Part shown: piece after piece, positions 17,732 through 25,345 of the stretch
How positions within the stretch are numbered: the first letter of the stretch is position 1
How the letters are laid out: every line of letters starts with the position of its first letter
Origin: Ruminococcus flavefaciens
GTDB lineage: Bacteria; Bacillota; Clostridia; Oscillospirales; Ruminococcaceae
Direction of reading: 5' to 3'
DNA length: 64,000 nt
Assembly: GCA_902777125.1 (NCBI GenBank)
Contig: CACYSQ010000010.1
Location: 55,728 to 119,727, forward strand
The notes under the pieces: generated by a model
Told to the model about the DNA's origin: nothing
Database searches by the model: none
Seen by the model: only the letters and a program-made list of their open reading frames with translations
Made by a program: the position numbers and the translations under genes

Positions 17732-19495
17732 ATGGCATATGTTTTTACTAAATGCTACAAATGCAAAAAAAGACTCAAGGTAAATGACACGGAAGACGCA
17801 TGGGTATGCAAATACTGTCATAAACCTTTCATTGTTGAAAAGGCTCTGGCTCTGTTCAGCGAGGGCAAGCCCGAGGACGGCGTGAAAAAGGTCGAGGTCA
17901 AGAAGGCTCTCGTCAAGTCCAAGCACGAGCATGAGCCTGCGGAGGTCAAGGAGGAAGCTCCCAAGCCCGCAGAGGTGAAGAAGGAGGAAGCTCCCAAGCC
18001 CACAGAGGTGAAGAAGGAGGAGGCTCCCAAGCCCACAGAGGTGAAGAAGGAGGAAGCTCCCAAGCTTGCCGAGGCTAAGAAGGAGGAAGCTCCCAAGCCC
18101 GCCGAGGTAAAGAAGGAGGAGGCTCCCAAGCCCGCCGAGGTAAAGAAGGAGGAGACTCCCAAGCCCGCCGAGGCAAAGAAGGAGGAGGCTCCCAAGCCCA
18201 CAGAGGTGAAGAAGGAGGAGGCTCCCAAGCCTGCCGAGGCTAAGAAGGAAGAGGCTCCCAAGGCTGCCGAGGCAAAGAAGGAGGAGGCTCCCAAGCCTGC
18301 TGAGGTGAAGAAGGAAGAGGCTCCCAAGCCTGCTGAGGTGAAGAAGGAGGAGGCTCCCAAGCCTGCTGAGGTGAAGAAGGAGGAGGCTCCCAAGCCTGCT
18401 GATGTCAAGAAGGAGGAGGCTCCCAAGCCTGCTGAGGTCAAGAAGGAGGAGGCTTCCAAGCCTGCTGAGGTGAAGAAGGAGGAAGCTCCCAAGCCTGCCG
18501 AGGTAAAGCCGGAGGCTCCCAAGCCCGTAAGCTCTAACTTCGTTATGAAGTACGATATCCTCGAAAAGTACACCGGCAAGGCAGAGCACATCGAGCTGCC
18601 TCAGAATGTACGCGAAATTGCAGACCACGCTTTCGAGGACTGCACAACTATAAAGTCAGTTGTACTCCCTGTGGGACTTACCATAATCGGCGAGTACGCA
18701 TTCCGCAACTGCTCGTCCCTTGAGGAGATAAGGATACCTGTCAGCGTCATAAAGATAGGCGAGTGGGCATTCAGAGGGTGCGGAAAGCTGAAAAGCATAT
18801 TCCTCCCGAACACTGTAACGGTCATTCCCGAGAGTACCTTTGCAGAATGCGAGAGCCTCGAAAAGGTGGATATGCCTAACCGCATCACTGATATCCGTGC
18901 ATTTGCGTTCTCAGGCTGCAAGAGCCTGAAGGAGATATGGCTGCCGAATACATTGAAGGTACTCGGAAAGTACGCCTTTGCCGGCTGCGAAAAAATCGAG
19001 ACTATCGAGATACCGGACGGCGTTACCGCTATCGAGAGCAATGCGTTCTCCGGCTGTACGAGCCTTGCGAACCTCACTATCGCAAAGACCGTCAAGATGA
19101 TAGAGGAATTCGCATTCAAGGACTGCGTTTCCCTCAGAACAGTTTCTATCCCGTACAGCGTTACGGCTGTTGACGGCTTCCGCGGCTGTGTGAACCTCAA
19201 GGCTATCAATATCCCCGAGGGAGCTCATACCATAGGTGATTTCAGCGGCTGTGCAAGCCTTGAATCAATAAAGATACCCGCATCTGTAAAGAAGATCACA
19301 GCGCCCTTCAATGACTGTCCGAAACTGCTGAACATCACATGGACTTACCTCATGGACAACCTCAAGATGTTCCCGGCTTATCAGGCTGCTATGACTGCGA
19401 AGTGGAAGGCGGACAACAAGTGCGCTTACTGCGGCGGTGAGTTCAAGCTCATCGGAAAGACCTGCAAGATCTGCGGAAAGAAGAAGGATTATTGA
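17732..19495 (+). CDS. Zinc-ribbon / EAPKPAEVKKE-repeat / leucine-rich-repeat protein
   Basis: 587 residues without a signal peptide, so probably cytoplasmic. It begins with a treble-clef type zinc ribbon (Cys8, 11, 26, 29), continues with about 18 copies of an 11-residue EVKKEEAPKPA repeat (about residues 70-267), then a BspA/LRR_5-type leucine-rich-repeat domain (about 280-550; repeated AF-x-GC-x-SL-x-x-I-x-LP units) and ends in a second zinc ribbon (CAYCG ... CKICG). LRR_5 domains are common on secreted Firmicutes proteins; a cytosolic one bracketed by zinc ribbons and held on a charged stalk is unusual. Function unknown; a protein-interaction role is inferred. Its TGA overlaps the ATG of the downstream lipoprotein. 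Confidence 0.85.
   Translation: MAYVFTKCYKCKKRLKVNDTEDAWVCKYCHKPFIVEKALALFSEGKPEDGVKKVEVKKALVKSKHEHEPAEVKEEAPKPAEVKKEEAPKPTEVKKEEAPKPTEVKKEEAPKLAEAKKEEAPKPAEVKKEEAPKPAEVKKEETPKPAEAKKEEAPKPTEVKKEEAPKPAEAKKEEAPKAAEAKKEEAPKPAEVKKEEAPKPAEVKKEEAPKPAEVKKEEAPKPADVKKEEAPKPAEVKKEEASKPAEVKKEEAPKPAEVKPEAPKPVSSNFVMKYDILEKYTGKAEHIELPQNVREIADHAFEDCTTIKSVVLPVGLTIIGEYAFRNCSSLEEIRIPVSVIKIGEWAFRGCGKLKSIFLPNTVTVIPESTFAECESLEKVDMPNRITDIRAFAFSGCKSLKEIWLPNTLKVLGKYAFAGCEKIETIEIPDGVTAIESNAFSGCTSLANLTIAKTVKMIEEFAFKDCVSLRTVSIPYSVTAVDGFRGCVNLKAINIPEGAHTIGDFSGCASLESIKIPASVKKITAPFNDCPKLLNITWTYLMDNLKMFPAYQAAMTAKWKADNKCAYCGGEFKLIGKTCKICGKKKDY
17938..18532 (+). repeat. 33-bp tandem repeat encoding EVKKEEAPKPA
   Basis: About 18 near-identical 33-bp units (GAGGTGAAGAAGGAGGARGC plus TCCCAAGCCYGCN) with few substitutions, mostly Pro/Thr/Ala at the tenth or eleventh position. 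Low divergence makes copy-number change between strains likely. The long open frames on the opposite strand are a by-product of this repeat. Confidence 0.95.
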
Positions 19496-20283
19496 TGAGG
19501 AACGCTTCTAAAGCGGTGCTGCTTTGCCTTATGCTGACAATGTCGGTCGGCTGCGGTAAAAAGGGCGGAGGAAGCTCCTCTGCTGTTGAGGATACGACTG
19601 CTGCGGCATCGACCGCTCAGACTGAGACCTCAGCGGTGACAACGTCAAAAGTCACCACAACGAAAAAAACGACGGCCACGACAGTGACCACAGTCACCAC
19701 GACTGTCCCGGAAGCTTCATCGTCCGTCACTGAAACGACCGCTGCGACTGTGACGACCGAGCCCGCGTCTAATAAGGTGAACGCTGCCGATGCCGGCTGT
19801 GCCGAGGCTGCCGCTGCTTTCTATCAGGCTTACCTTGACCATGATGCGGAAAAGGTCTACGGTATGTTCGCTGACTCTGAAAGGGAGGGCTACAACGAGG
19901 TAGTCCGCAATGAACTCGGCGGCAAAGACCCGAAGGAGGTCTTCCGGAGGGCTGCACTGATAAAGGCGATAGGCGCTTCAATGGACAATATCGGCGAGAT
20001 AATGGACTTCTATGCCGACGGCGATGACGACACATGGACGTTCATGATACCGGAAGGAGAGTTGACAGAGGTCGATGCGGAACAGCTTGCGGAGTTCAAC
20101 AAGTCGCTCGGAACAGCCTTCACAAAGGCTTATACCTGCCAGTATATGTTCTACAAGAATGAAACGAACGACAAGAGCTTTACCGGAAACAGCTCGGCAT
20201 TCGTCGAGCTCAACGGGAAATGGTACCTTTCCTATTCATCGGTAATGGGTACCGACCTCATCAACTTTATGGATTTTGAATGA
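19495..20283 (+). CDS. Putative lipoprotein with Thr-rich linker
   Basis: 263 residues or one fewer. A short hydrophobic leader ends in a lipobox SVGC, so the mature Cys should be acylated. A Ser/Thr-rich low-complexity linker (about 30-95) follows, then a globular domain (about 100-262) beginning AAAAFYQAYLDHDAEKVYGMF, which resembles NTF2-like/DUF4878-style folds only in outline. Function not recognised. Translation is coupled: its ATG shares bases with the TGA of the upstream LRR gene. Confidence 0.8.
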   Translation: MRNASKAVLLCLMLTMSVGCGKKGGGSSSAVEDTTAAASTAQTETSAVTTSKVTTTKKTTATTVTTVTTTVPEASSSVTETTAATVTTEPASNKVNAADAGCAEAAAAFYQAYLDHDAEKVYGMFADSEREGYNEVVRNELGGKDPKEVFRRAALIKAIGASMDNIGEIMDFYADGDDDTWTFMIPEGELTEVDAEQLAEFNKSLGTAFTKAYTCQYMFYKNETNDKSFTGNSSAFVELNGKWYLSYSSVMGTDLINFMDFE

Positions 20284-20291
20284 CGCAATGT

Positions 20292-20315
20292 GAGGGCACG
20301 AGTTTTCGTGCCCTC
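20292..20315. repeat. Perfect 10-bp inverted repeat
   Basis: GAGGGCACGA, GTTT loop, TCGTGCCCTC. It sits between the lipoprotein stop and the patatin start. It is followed by A rather than T residues on the plus strand, so it is not a standard terminator in that direction. Confidence 0.7.
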
Positions 20316-20355
20316 AAAAAATGAACATCAATGCTTTGATTTTATTGGAGGAAAT

Positions 20356-21210
20356 ATGAAAAAGGGACTTGTACTTGAGGGCGGCGCTATGCGCGGCCTT
20401 TTTACAGCAGGGGTAATGGACGTACTGATGGAAAACGGTGTCGGCTTTGACGGCGTCGTCGGAGTTTCGGCGGGAGCCTGCTTCGGCTGCAACTACAAAT
20501 CAAACCAGCCGGGACGTTCTATCCGCTATAACACGCGGTTTGCGAGGGACAAGCGCTATTGCAGCGTCCGCTCTTTCATCAGGACCGGCGACCTTTACAA
20601 CGCTGAATTCTGCTACCACACCATACCGAAGGAGCTTGACGTTTTCGATGAGGAGACCTTCAATAATTCGCCTATGGAGTTTTATGTGGTGTGTACTGAT
20701 GCTGAGACCGGAAAGGCTGTTTACCGCAGGTGCAGCAGGGCTGACGACAGCTTCCTTGAATGGGTGAGAGCTTCCGCATCAATGCCGCTTGCCGCAAGAG
20801 TGGTCGATATAGACGGCAGGAAGCTCCTTGACGGCGGCATTGCCGATTCGATACCTCTACGCTTCATGGAGAGCACAGGCTATGAGCGCAATGTCGTGAT
20901 ACTGACCCAGCCACGCGGCTACAGGAAAAAACAGACTAAGAGCCTCCGCCTGATAAAGACGGCAATGCGGAAATATCCGGCAATAATCAATGCTGTTGCA
21001 GAGCGTCACAAGATGTACAACAGCGAGCTGAAGTACGTTGTTGCGGCTGAGAATGAGGGGAGAGCCTTTGTCATCGCGCCGGACGAGAAGCTTCCGGCTA
21101 ACCACGTCGAGCATGACCCGGAGGTCATGCGTGAGGTCTACCGTCTCGGCAGAAAAGCCGGTACCGAAAAGCTCGATGAGCTGATCGCATTCCTCGGAAA
21201 AATCGAATAA
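20356..21210 (+). CDS. Patatin-like phospholipase
   Basis: Predicted serine lipid acyl hydrolase. The 285 residues show the patatin oxyanion motif LEGGAMRGLF, nucleophile elbow GVSAG (Ser38) and the catalytic DGG in LLDGGIADSIP. No signal peptide or membrane segment is obvious, matching the YjjU/RssA-like bacterial group. The ATG at 20356 follows TGGAGG by four bases; the frame is open 22 codons upstream but without a ribosome site. Confidence 0.9.
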   Translation: MKKGLVLEGGAMRGLFTAGVMDVLMENGVGFDGVVGVSAGACFGCNYKSNQPGRSIRYNTRFARDKRYCSVRSFIRTGDLYNAEFCYHTIPKELDVFDEETFNNSPMEFYVVCTDAETGKAVYRRCSRADDSFLEWVRASASMPLAARVVDIDGRKLLDGGIADSIPLRFMESTGYERNVVILTQPRGYRKKQTKSLRLIKTAMRKYPAIINAVAERHKMYNSELKYVVAAENEGRAFVIAPDEKLPANHVEHDPEVMREVYRLGRKAGTEKLDELIAFLGKIE

Positions 21211-21221
21211 CAAAGCATTTG

Positions 21222-21257
21222 CCGGCAGTCTGCCATTCGACGGACTGCCGGACGTTT
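21222..21257 (+). terminator. Terminator after the patatin gene
   Basis: CCGGCAGTC / GACTGCCGG stem (21222-21251) followed by ACGTTTTTA. It ends at the stop codon of the convergent spoIIID gene. Confidence 0.8.
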
Positions 21258-21530
21258 TTAGCGGTGCTTGTGGCTCGATTCCGCTATTTTAGCGTATTTT
21301 TCCTTCGTGGCAAGACCGCCGCGTATGTGGCGTTCGAGCTTGTTTGTTTCAAGTATATCCCTCACCTGTGCACACAGAACCGGATCCTCGGTGCGGAGGC
21401 GTTCGCTGACGTCCTTATGTACAGTAGATTTGCTTATCCCGAATTTTTTTGCAGCTGCGCGAACGGTCGTCCTGTTTTCGAGAATGTAGCGTCCGAGGAC
21501 GACAGCGCGCTGTTCCGGCTGAATTTTCAT
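21258..21530 (-). CDS. spoIIID: Sporulation transcription factor SpoIIID
   Basis: Small DNA-binding protein that switches mother-cell gene expression after engulfment. The 90 residues match the family over nearly full length: R-x-VVLGRYILENRTTVRAAAKKFG, the helix-turn-helix ISKSTVHKDVSERL and the C-terminal RHIRGGLATKEKY basic helix. The ATG at 21530 is preferred (AGAGGTG six bases upstream) over a GTG three codons earlier. It stands alone between the convergent patatin gene and the divergent DUF1836 gene. Its presence suggests a sporulation programme; see also spoIIP, gerW and ytfI in this window. Confidence 0.95.
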   Translation of the reverse strand: MKIQPEQRAVVLGRYILENRTTVRAAAKKFGISKSTVHKDVSERLRTEDPVLCAQVRDILETNKLERHIRGGLATKEKYAKIAESSHKHR

Positions 21531-21562
21531 ATATATCACCTCTTGAGATAATGTATATGCCG

Positions 21563-21590
21563 GAAGTATGGGGAATAATGCAGATATTTG
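21563..21590 (-). promoter_or_regulatory. Possible SigE-type promoter of spoIIID
   Basis: Minus strand CAAATAT, 13 nt, CATACTTC. This resembles the mother-cell SigE pattern (ATA-containing -35, CATACA-x-T -10) and no SigA promoter is evident nearby. Weak evidence. Confidence 0.3.
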
Positions 21591-21691
21591 AACAAAGGTG
21601 AAGCTGGCTGAAAAATTGTGAAAAGCGGAGAAAAGTGATGATAGATCATAAAAAAGCGTATTTTCCGGGAGGAAACGTCAGCTTTTAAGAT

Positions 21692-21720
21692 TTGCGGTTC
21701 ATATGAACCTGTGATATAAT
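21692..21720 (+). promoter_or_regulatory. Promoter with embedded 14-bp palindromic operator
   Basis: TTGCGG, 17-nt spacer, TATAAT. The perfect palindrome GGTTCATATGAACC (21696-21709) overlaps the end of the -35 and most of the spacer, the position of a repressor or a MerR-type activator site. Confidence 0.65.
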
Positions 21721-21750
21721 CATATCATCATATAAGAAAGGTGAATGACT

Positions 21751-22347
21751 ATGAATGTTCTCATTCCCGGAACCACTATACCTTTCTCGGAGGCTGTCCG
21801 TGATACCGCATTTTCCGCAGTCCAGCCTGTTCTCGAGGCTACCGGAGGTCTTACGCTCTCGCAGCTCTCGAAGCTCACGGGTCTTGGCGGGACAACTATC
21901 CAGAACTGGATAAAGCGCGGCTGGGTATCCTCACCGAGGGGGAAGAAATATTCCGATAAGCAGGTGCTCAGGATCCTTCTCATAAATATGCTCAAGGACG
22001 CCATGAAGCTTGAGGATATCGCGAGGCTGATGTCCTACGTCAACGGCGATGTCGAGGACAATTCCGATGACATCATCGCGGATATGCACCTTTACAATAT
22101 GCTGTGCAGGATAATCTTCACTGCCGAGGAGGAGGGCGTCCACGATGCGGTCACGGTCGATAAGCTGATAGACAGCGAGATCGAGGAGCACTCTGGCGAT
22201 ATCGCGAATGCCGTAAAGCTCCGCAAGGCGATGTTCGTCATGGTGACGGGCTACCGCTGCGGCGTTCTGAAAAGGCGCATGGAGGAGGTACTGACCGGAG
22301 TCCTTGAAGAACAGAAAGCCGGAAGTCTCGGCAAAAAGCTTGAATAA
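21751..22347 (+). CDS. DUF1836 HTH regulator
   Basis: About 198 residues. The segment LTLSQLSKLTGLGGTTIQNW-x-KRGW, followed by KKYSDKQVLRILLINMLK, is a MerR-like winged helix as found in DUF1836 proteins; the C-terminal half is helical and acidic. Role: putative transcription regulator, target unknown. The start at 21751 has AAAGG nine bases upstream; an ATG two codons earlier is only three bases from it. A palindrome in its own promoter suggests self-regulation. A small membrane protein and an SPFH protein follow in the same operon. Confidence 0.8.
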   Translation: MNVLIPGTTIPFSEAVRDTAFSAVQPVLEATGGLTLSQLSKLTGLGGTTIQNWIKRGWVSSPRGKKYSDKQVLRILLINMLKDAMKLEDIARLMSYVNGDVEDNSDDIIADMHLYNMLCRIIFTAEEEGVHDAVTVDKLIDSEIEEHSGDIANAVKLRKAMFVMVTGYRCGVLKRRMEEVLTGVLEEQKAGSLGKKLE

Positions 22348-22359
22348 GGAGGCAGTGCT

Positions 22360-22608
22360 ATGAAAAGCAAGAAGTCGCTTATAATCAAATTCATTGTTAT
22401 ACTGCTTTTTGGCGGAGCGATCATTGGCCTGTCGGTGCTTTTCGATACCGACCTTACCGATGCCTTCTGCTTCTTTGACAGTGACGGTGAAAAGCGAAAA
22501 CGTAAAAAGGACAAGGACGAGGACACTGACCCTGCCGAGCCAATTGACGAAACATCAACGGATATAATTGACGATACAAAAAACGCATACCGCGTTGACG
22601 AGCTCTGA
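22360..22608 (+). CDS. Small single-pass membrane protein
   Basis: 82 residues: basic start, one membrane helix (about 8-28), a Lys/Arg/Asp-rich stretch and an acidic tail containing IDETSTDIIDDTKN. A near-identical motif (IIDETSELITDDTKDN) begins the membrane protein at 36450, and DETS-type motifs also begin the one at 35963. AGGAGG precedes the ATG. Function unknown. Confidence 0.75.
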   Translation: MKSKKSLIIKFIVILLFGGAIIGLSVLFDTDLTDAFCFFDSDGEKRKRKKDKDEDTDPAEPIDETSTDIIDDTKNAYRVDEL

Positions 22609-22639
22609 GCCGTCAGCGTAATTGAATGGAGGAATACAT

Positions 22640-23542
22640 ATGCCTATCGACATCAGAGAGATCAAAAAAAGCCAGCCCGCAAAGCCCGGTTCCAAGGGCA
22701 TTGCGCTTATAGCAGGAGCTATCATTTTACTGATAGTTGCACTCAATTCATTCACGATAGTCCCCGCAGGTCATACCGGCGTTGTTCTGACAATGGGTGA
22801 GGTTTCCAAGACGTCCTACGACGCAGGCTTCCACCTGAAGATCCCCTTTGTTCAGAAGGTCGAGACCATGTCCAACAAGATACAGGTCTATGAGACACCG
22901 GCTTCGGCTGTTTCAAAGGACCTCCAGACCGTAAGCAGCAATATCGCGGTAAACTACAGGCTCATCGCTGCCGATTCCGCAAGTATGTACGAGGACGTCG
23001 GCACTGATTACAAGACCGTTCTCATTGCACCGGTAGTTCAGGAGTGCATGAAGTCAGCAACTGCCAAGTATACCGCCGAGGAGCTCATCACCGAGCGTCA
23101 GGCTGTAGGCGACGAGGTAAAGGCAGCTCTCGACCTCAAGCTCAATGACTACGGCATCTACATTGAAAAGTTCAACATCGTAAACTTCGACTTCTCGGAC
23201 GAATTCAACAATGCTATCGAGGCAAAGCAGGTAGCAGAGCAGAACCTCCTCAAGACCGAGACCGAGCAGAAGCAGGTCCGCATCATCGCACAGACCGATG
23301 CCGACAAGAAGGTCATCGCTGCCGAGGCTGACGCAAAGGCTATCCTCACTCAGGCTCAGGCTCAGGCGGACGCTAACAAGCTCCTGAACGATTCGCTCAC
23401 CGATAAGGTCATCGCTTACGAGGAGATACAGAAGTGGAATGGTATCATGCCGAAGGTAGTCGGAAGCGACGGCGGCTTTCTCATAAACATTCCAGTCGAT
23501 GACAGCACAGCCACAACACAGGCATCTTCCGGCAATCAGTAA
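22640..23542 (+). CDS. SPFH/Band 7 (prohibitin-like) membrane protein
   Basis: Membrane scaffold protein of the stomatin/prohibitin/HflC superfamily. The 300 residues have an N-terminal helix (about 15-37), the SPFH beta domain (FTIVPAGHTGVVLTMGEV ... KIPFVQKVETMSNKIQVYE) and a long Ala/Glu/Lys coiled coil (about 185-265) with EAKQVAEQ and AEADAKAILTQAQAQADA. Such proteins form membrane cages and often regulate FtsH-type proteases. The ATG is set by GGAGG at 22628; an in-frame TTG lies upstream. Last gene before a terminator. Confidence 0.9.
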   Translation: MPIDIREIKKSQPAKPGSKGIALIAGAIILLIVALNSFTIVPAGHTGVVLTMGEVSKTSYDAGFHLKIPFVQKVETMSNKIQVYETPASAVSKDLQTVSSNIAVNYRLIAADSASMYEDVGTDYKTVLIAPVVQECMKSATAKYTAEELITERQAVGDEVKAALDLKLNDYGIYIEKFNIVNFDFSDEFNNAIEAKQVAEQNLLKTETEQKQVRIIAQTDADKKVIAAEADAKAILTQAQAQADANKLLNDSLTDKVIAYEEIQKWNGIMPKVVGSDGGFLINIPVDDSTATTQASSGNQ

Positions 23543-23577
23543 CTCATCTGCAAAATAGGGAATTGGAAAGATCTTTA

Positions 23578-23611
23578 TCCGGCGTCTCGGGGTAGGGACG
23601 CCGGATTTTTT
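23578..23611 (+). terminator. Terminator of the DUF1836-SPFH operon
   Basis: TCCGGCGTC / GACGCCGGA stem with a G-rich loop, then six T residues. Confidence 0.85.
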
Positions 23612-23644
23612 GTAAAAATCAACAAAAAGTTCTTGCGTTTTTTA

Positions 23645-23653
23645 TGCTATAAT
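23645..23653 (+). promoter_or_regulatory. Extended -10 promoter
   Basis: TGC-TATAAT 33 bases before the start of the zinc-ribbon membrane protein. No good -35 hexamer at 17 nt. Confidence 0.5.
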
Positions 23654-23685
23654 ATGGTATGTAAACTTTAAAAGGAGCTGATAAT

Positions 23686-24423
23686 ATGCCTTTTTGCAGG
23701 TTTTGTGGAACAGAAAATAATGAGAATGCCAAATTCTGTAATAATTGCGGACAGGTGATTGCACAGCAGCAGGCGGTCGCATATGAACAGCAAAATGTTC
23801 AGCCGGTTAATCAGGAAGTCCAGCAATACGGGCAGCCTATGATGTATGGTCAGCAGCCGGTCGTAAACAATGTGTATTTGCCGCCTAATCGTCCGAAGCC
23901 ATACAAGAGCTTCCGTAAGGTTCCGCCGACACCGGCATTTTATATCGCCGTACTTTCACTTTTTCTTACTATAGCTGGAATCTTTTTCCCGTGGGTAGCC
24001 TTTGAAGATTATAGAGGCGAAAGCGATTCTGTCAGTCTTGCAAAAATAGTTTTTAGTGACAGTGATAGTGATGATAGCGATGAGACTGGGAACATTTTGG
24101 GCGTTTCAGATGATTATTATAATGTCGGAGTGACTATTGCCTGCTTTGCTTTATTTATAATGCTGCCTATTCTTGCTTTTGCTACAAGTGTGAAGTTTAT
24201 TGCCGGTTTAGCGTTGCTTGAATTTATTATGTTTCTTGCTTCACTTATTTCAACGTTTACAGACTGCAATAAAGTAAATGATAAGATAGGCTGGATTGAA
24301 GAGAGCAGTCCCGGAATAGGCATATGGCTAATGGTCGTGCTGTCATTGATATCCACTATATGCGGATATATCGACTATGCCATGCGAAGGGCTGTATATC
24401 TTAACAGCCAAAGATACAGATGA
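23686..24423 (+). CDS. Zinc-ribbon membrane protein
   Basis: 245 residues: N-terminal zinc ribbon (CRFCG ... CNNCG), a Gln/Pro-rich linker, then three or four hydrophobic helices (about 85-105, 145-165, 168-190 and 210-230) with a Ser/Asp-rich loop between the first two. Such zinc_ribbon_2 plus membrane proteins are common and uncharacterised in Firmicutes. Codon use is visibly more AT-rich than in the neighbours (many TTT, ATT and AAT codons), which may indicate acquisition or low expression. Single-gene unit bounded by terminators. Confidence 0.8.
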   Translation: MPFCRFCGTENNENAKFCNNCGQVIAQQQAVAYEQQNVQPVNQEVQQYGQPMMYGQQPVVNNVYLPPNRPKPYKSFRKVPPTPAFYIAVLSLFLTIAGIFFPWVAFEDYRGESDSVSLAKIVFSDSDSDDSDETGNILGVSDDYYNVGVTIACFALFIMLPILAFATSVKFIAGLALLEFIMFLASLISTFTDCNKVNDKIGWIEESSPGIGIWLMVVLSLISTICGYIDYAMRRAVYLNSQRYR

Positions 24424-24457
24424 AAAAAGGTGCGGTAAAAATACCGCACCTGATTTT
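24423..24457. terminator. Bidirectional terminator
   Basis: AAAAAA, GGTGCGGTA / TACCGCACC stem, TGATTTTTT, filling the 34-base gap between convergent genes. Confidence 0.85.
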
Positions 24458-25129
24458 TTATTTGAGTGAGAAAGGCATTCTATCGTGCATGGAGAAGGTT
24501 TTTCCGCCGCCGTAGATAATAACGTCGGCAATGTCGGCCTCGATATATCTCAGCGGTTCGCGGATACACTCGATAAGCTGGTAGTCCTCATCGGTAGGCA
24601 GCGGGAGATAGGGACCGTGCGAAATACCGAGGATAACAGTTCTTGCATCGGTCAGGAGGAAGTCTGTGAGGAGCTCTCTGATCGCGATACTGCCGTTGAT
24701 AACGTGGGAAACTCTTTCGCGGTGCGAACCGACCACACCGAGCGAAGGGTCAGAAAAGAGCAGAATGAAATCGCCCTCGGGAGCAGTTGTGAAGAAACTA
24801 TTGAGGCGCTCGTTGAAGTCGGGGGAGTTATTCATAACGCGGTCCATGATCAGCGTGACAAGGGAGCCGACGATGTTCAGGAACGTAGCACTTGAATCGC
24901 CGATGCCCTTGACGAGCTTCAGCTCTTCGGGCGGAGCTTTCAGAACAGCATAGATCGAGCCGTATTTATTGATGAGGGTGTGTGCGATAGGATTGGTATT
25001 TACGCGGGGAAGTGGAGTGAACAGCAGGAGTTCGAGCAGTTCGTGTTCATTGAAACCGGCGAGACCGTTCGCCAAGAACCGCGAACGAAGTCTTTCTCTG
25101 TGTCCGGCATGGAGATCGCCGTCAGCCAT
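24458..25129 (-). CDS. RadC-like protein with degenerate JAMM site
   Basis: 223 residues. The N-terminus matches RadC (GHRERLRSRFLANG, FNEHELLELLLF) and contains a helix-hairpin-helix VKGIGDSSA (about 73-81). In the C-terminal JAB domain the metal signature is altered: aligned without gaps to the intact copy at 9097-9798, the first His is Ile169 while His171 and Asp182 remain. Zinc binding is therefore doubtful, and this may be a structural or DNA-binding paralogue. AAGGAGG precedes the ATG. Confidence 0.85.
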   Translation of the reverse strand: MADGDLHAGHRERLRSRFLANGLAGFNEHELLELLLFTPLPRVNTNPIAHTLINKYGSIYAVLKAPPEELKLVKGIGDSSATFLNIVGSLVTLIMDRVMNNSPDFNERLNSFFTTAPEGDFILLFSDPSLGVVGSHRERVSHVINGSIAIRELLTDFLLTDARTVILGISHGPYLPLPTDEDYQLIECIREPLRYIEADIADVIIYGGGKTFSMHDRMPFSLK

Positions 25130-25163
25130 ATACTTCCCTCCTTACAGTAGTTATCACGCTTAT

Positions 25164-25192
25164 ATTATAGCATGGAACCGACAGAAAATCAA
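25164..25192 (-). promoter_or_regulatory. SigA-type promoter of the RadC-like gene
   Basis: Minus strand TTGATT, 17-nt spacer with a TGC extension, TATAAT. Confidence 0.75.
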
Positions 25193-25262
25193 GGGAAATA
25201 ACAAAAAATCACACCTCGGGTGTAAAATCCGCCTTTTGTATGAGATAATGCACAAAAAGTTA

Positions 25263-25291
25263 TTGACTTTAAGAACAAACTGTGATAAAAT
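25263..25291 (+). promoter_or_regulatory. SigA-type promoter of the esterase gene
   Basis: TTGACT, 17-nt spacer, TAAAAT, 54 bases before the ATG. Confidence 0.75.
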
Positions 25292-25345
25292 TAAATCAGA
25301 AATTACGATCAGAAATCTGTCATTTATGACTGGAGGAGTGTATTT

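Noticed and set aside
17702-18628. Long minus-strand frames with LGSLLLL- and LGASSF-type repeats
   Set aside because: They are mirror readings of the 33-bp tandem repeat in the LRR gene, with no promoter or ribosome site.
20292-20315. Terminator after the lipoprotein gene
   Set aside because: The hairpin is perfect, but A residues rather than T follow on the plus strand.
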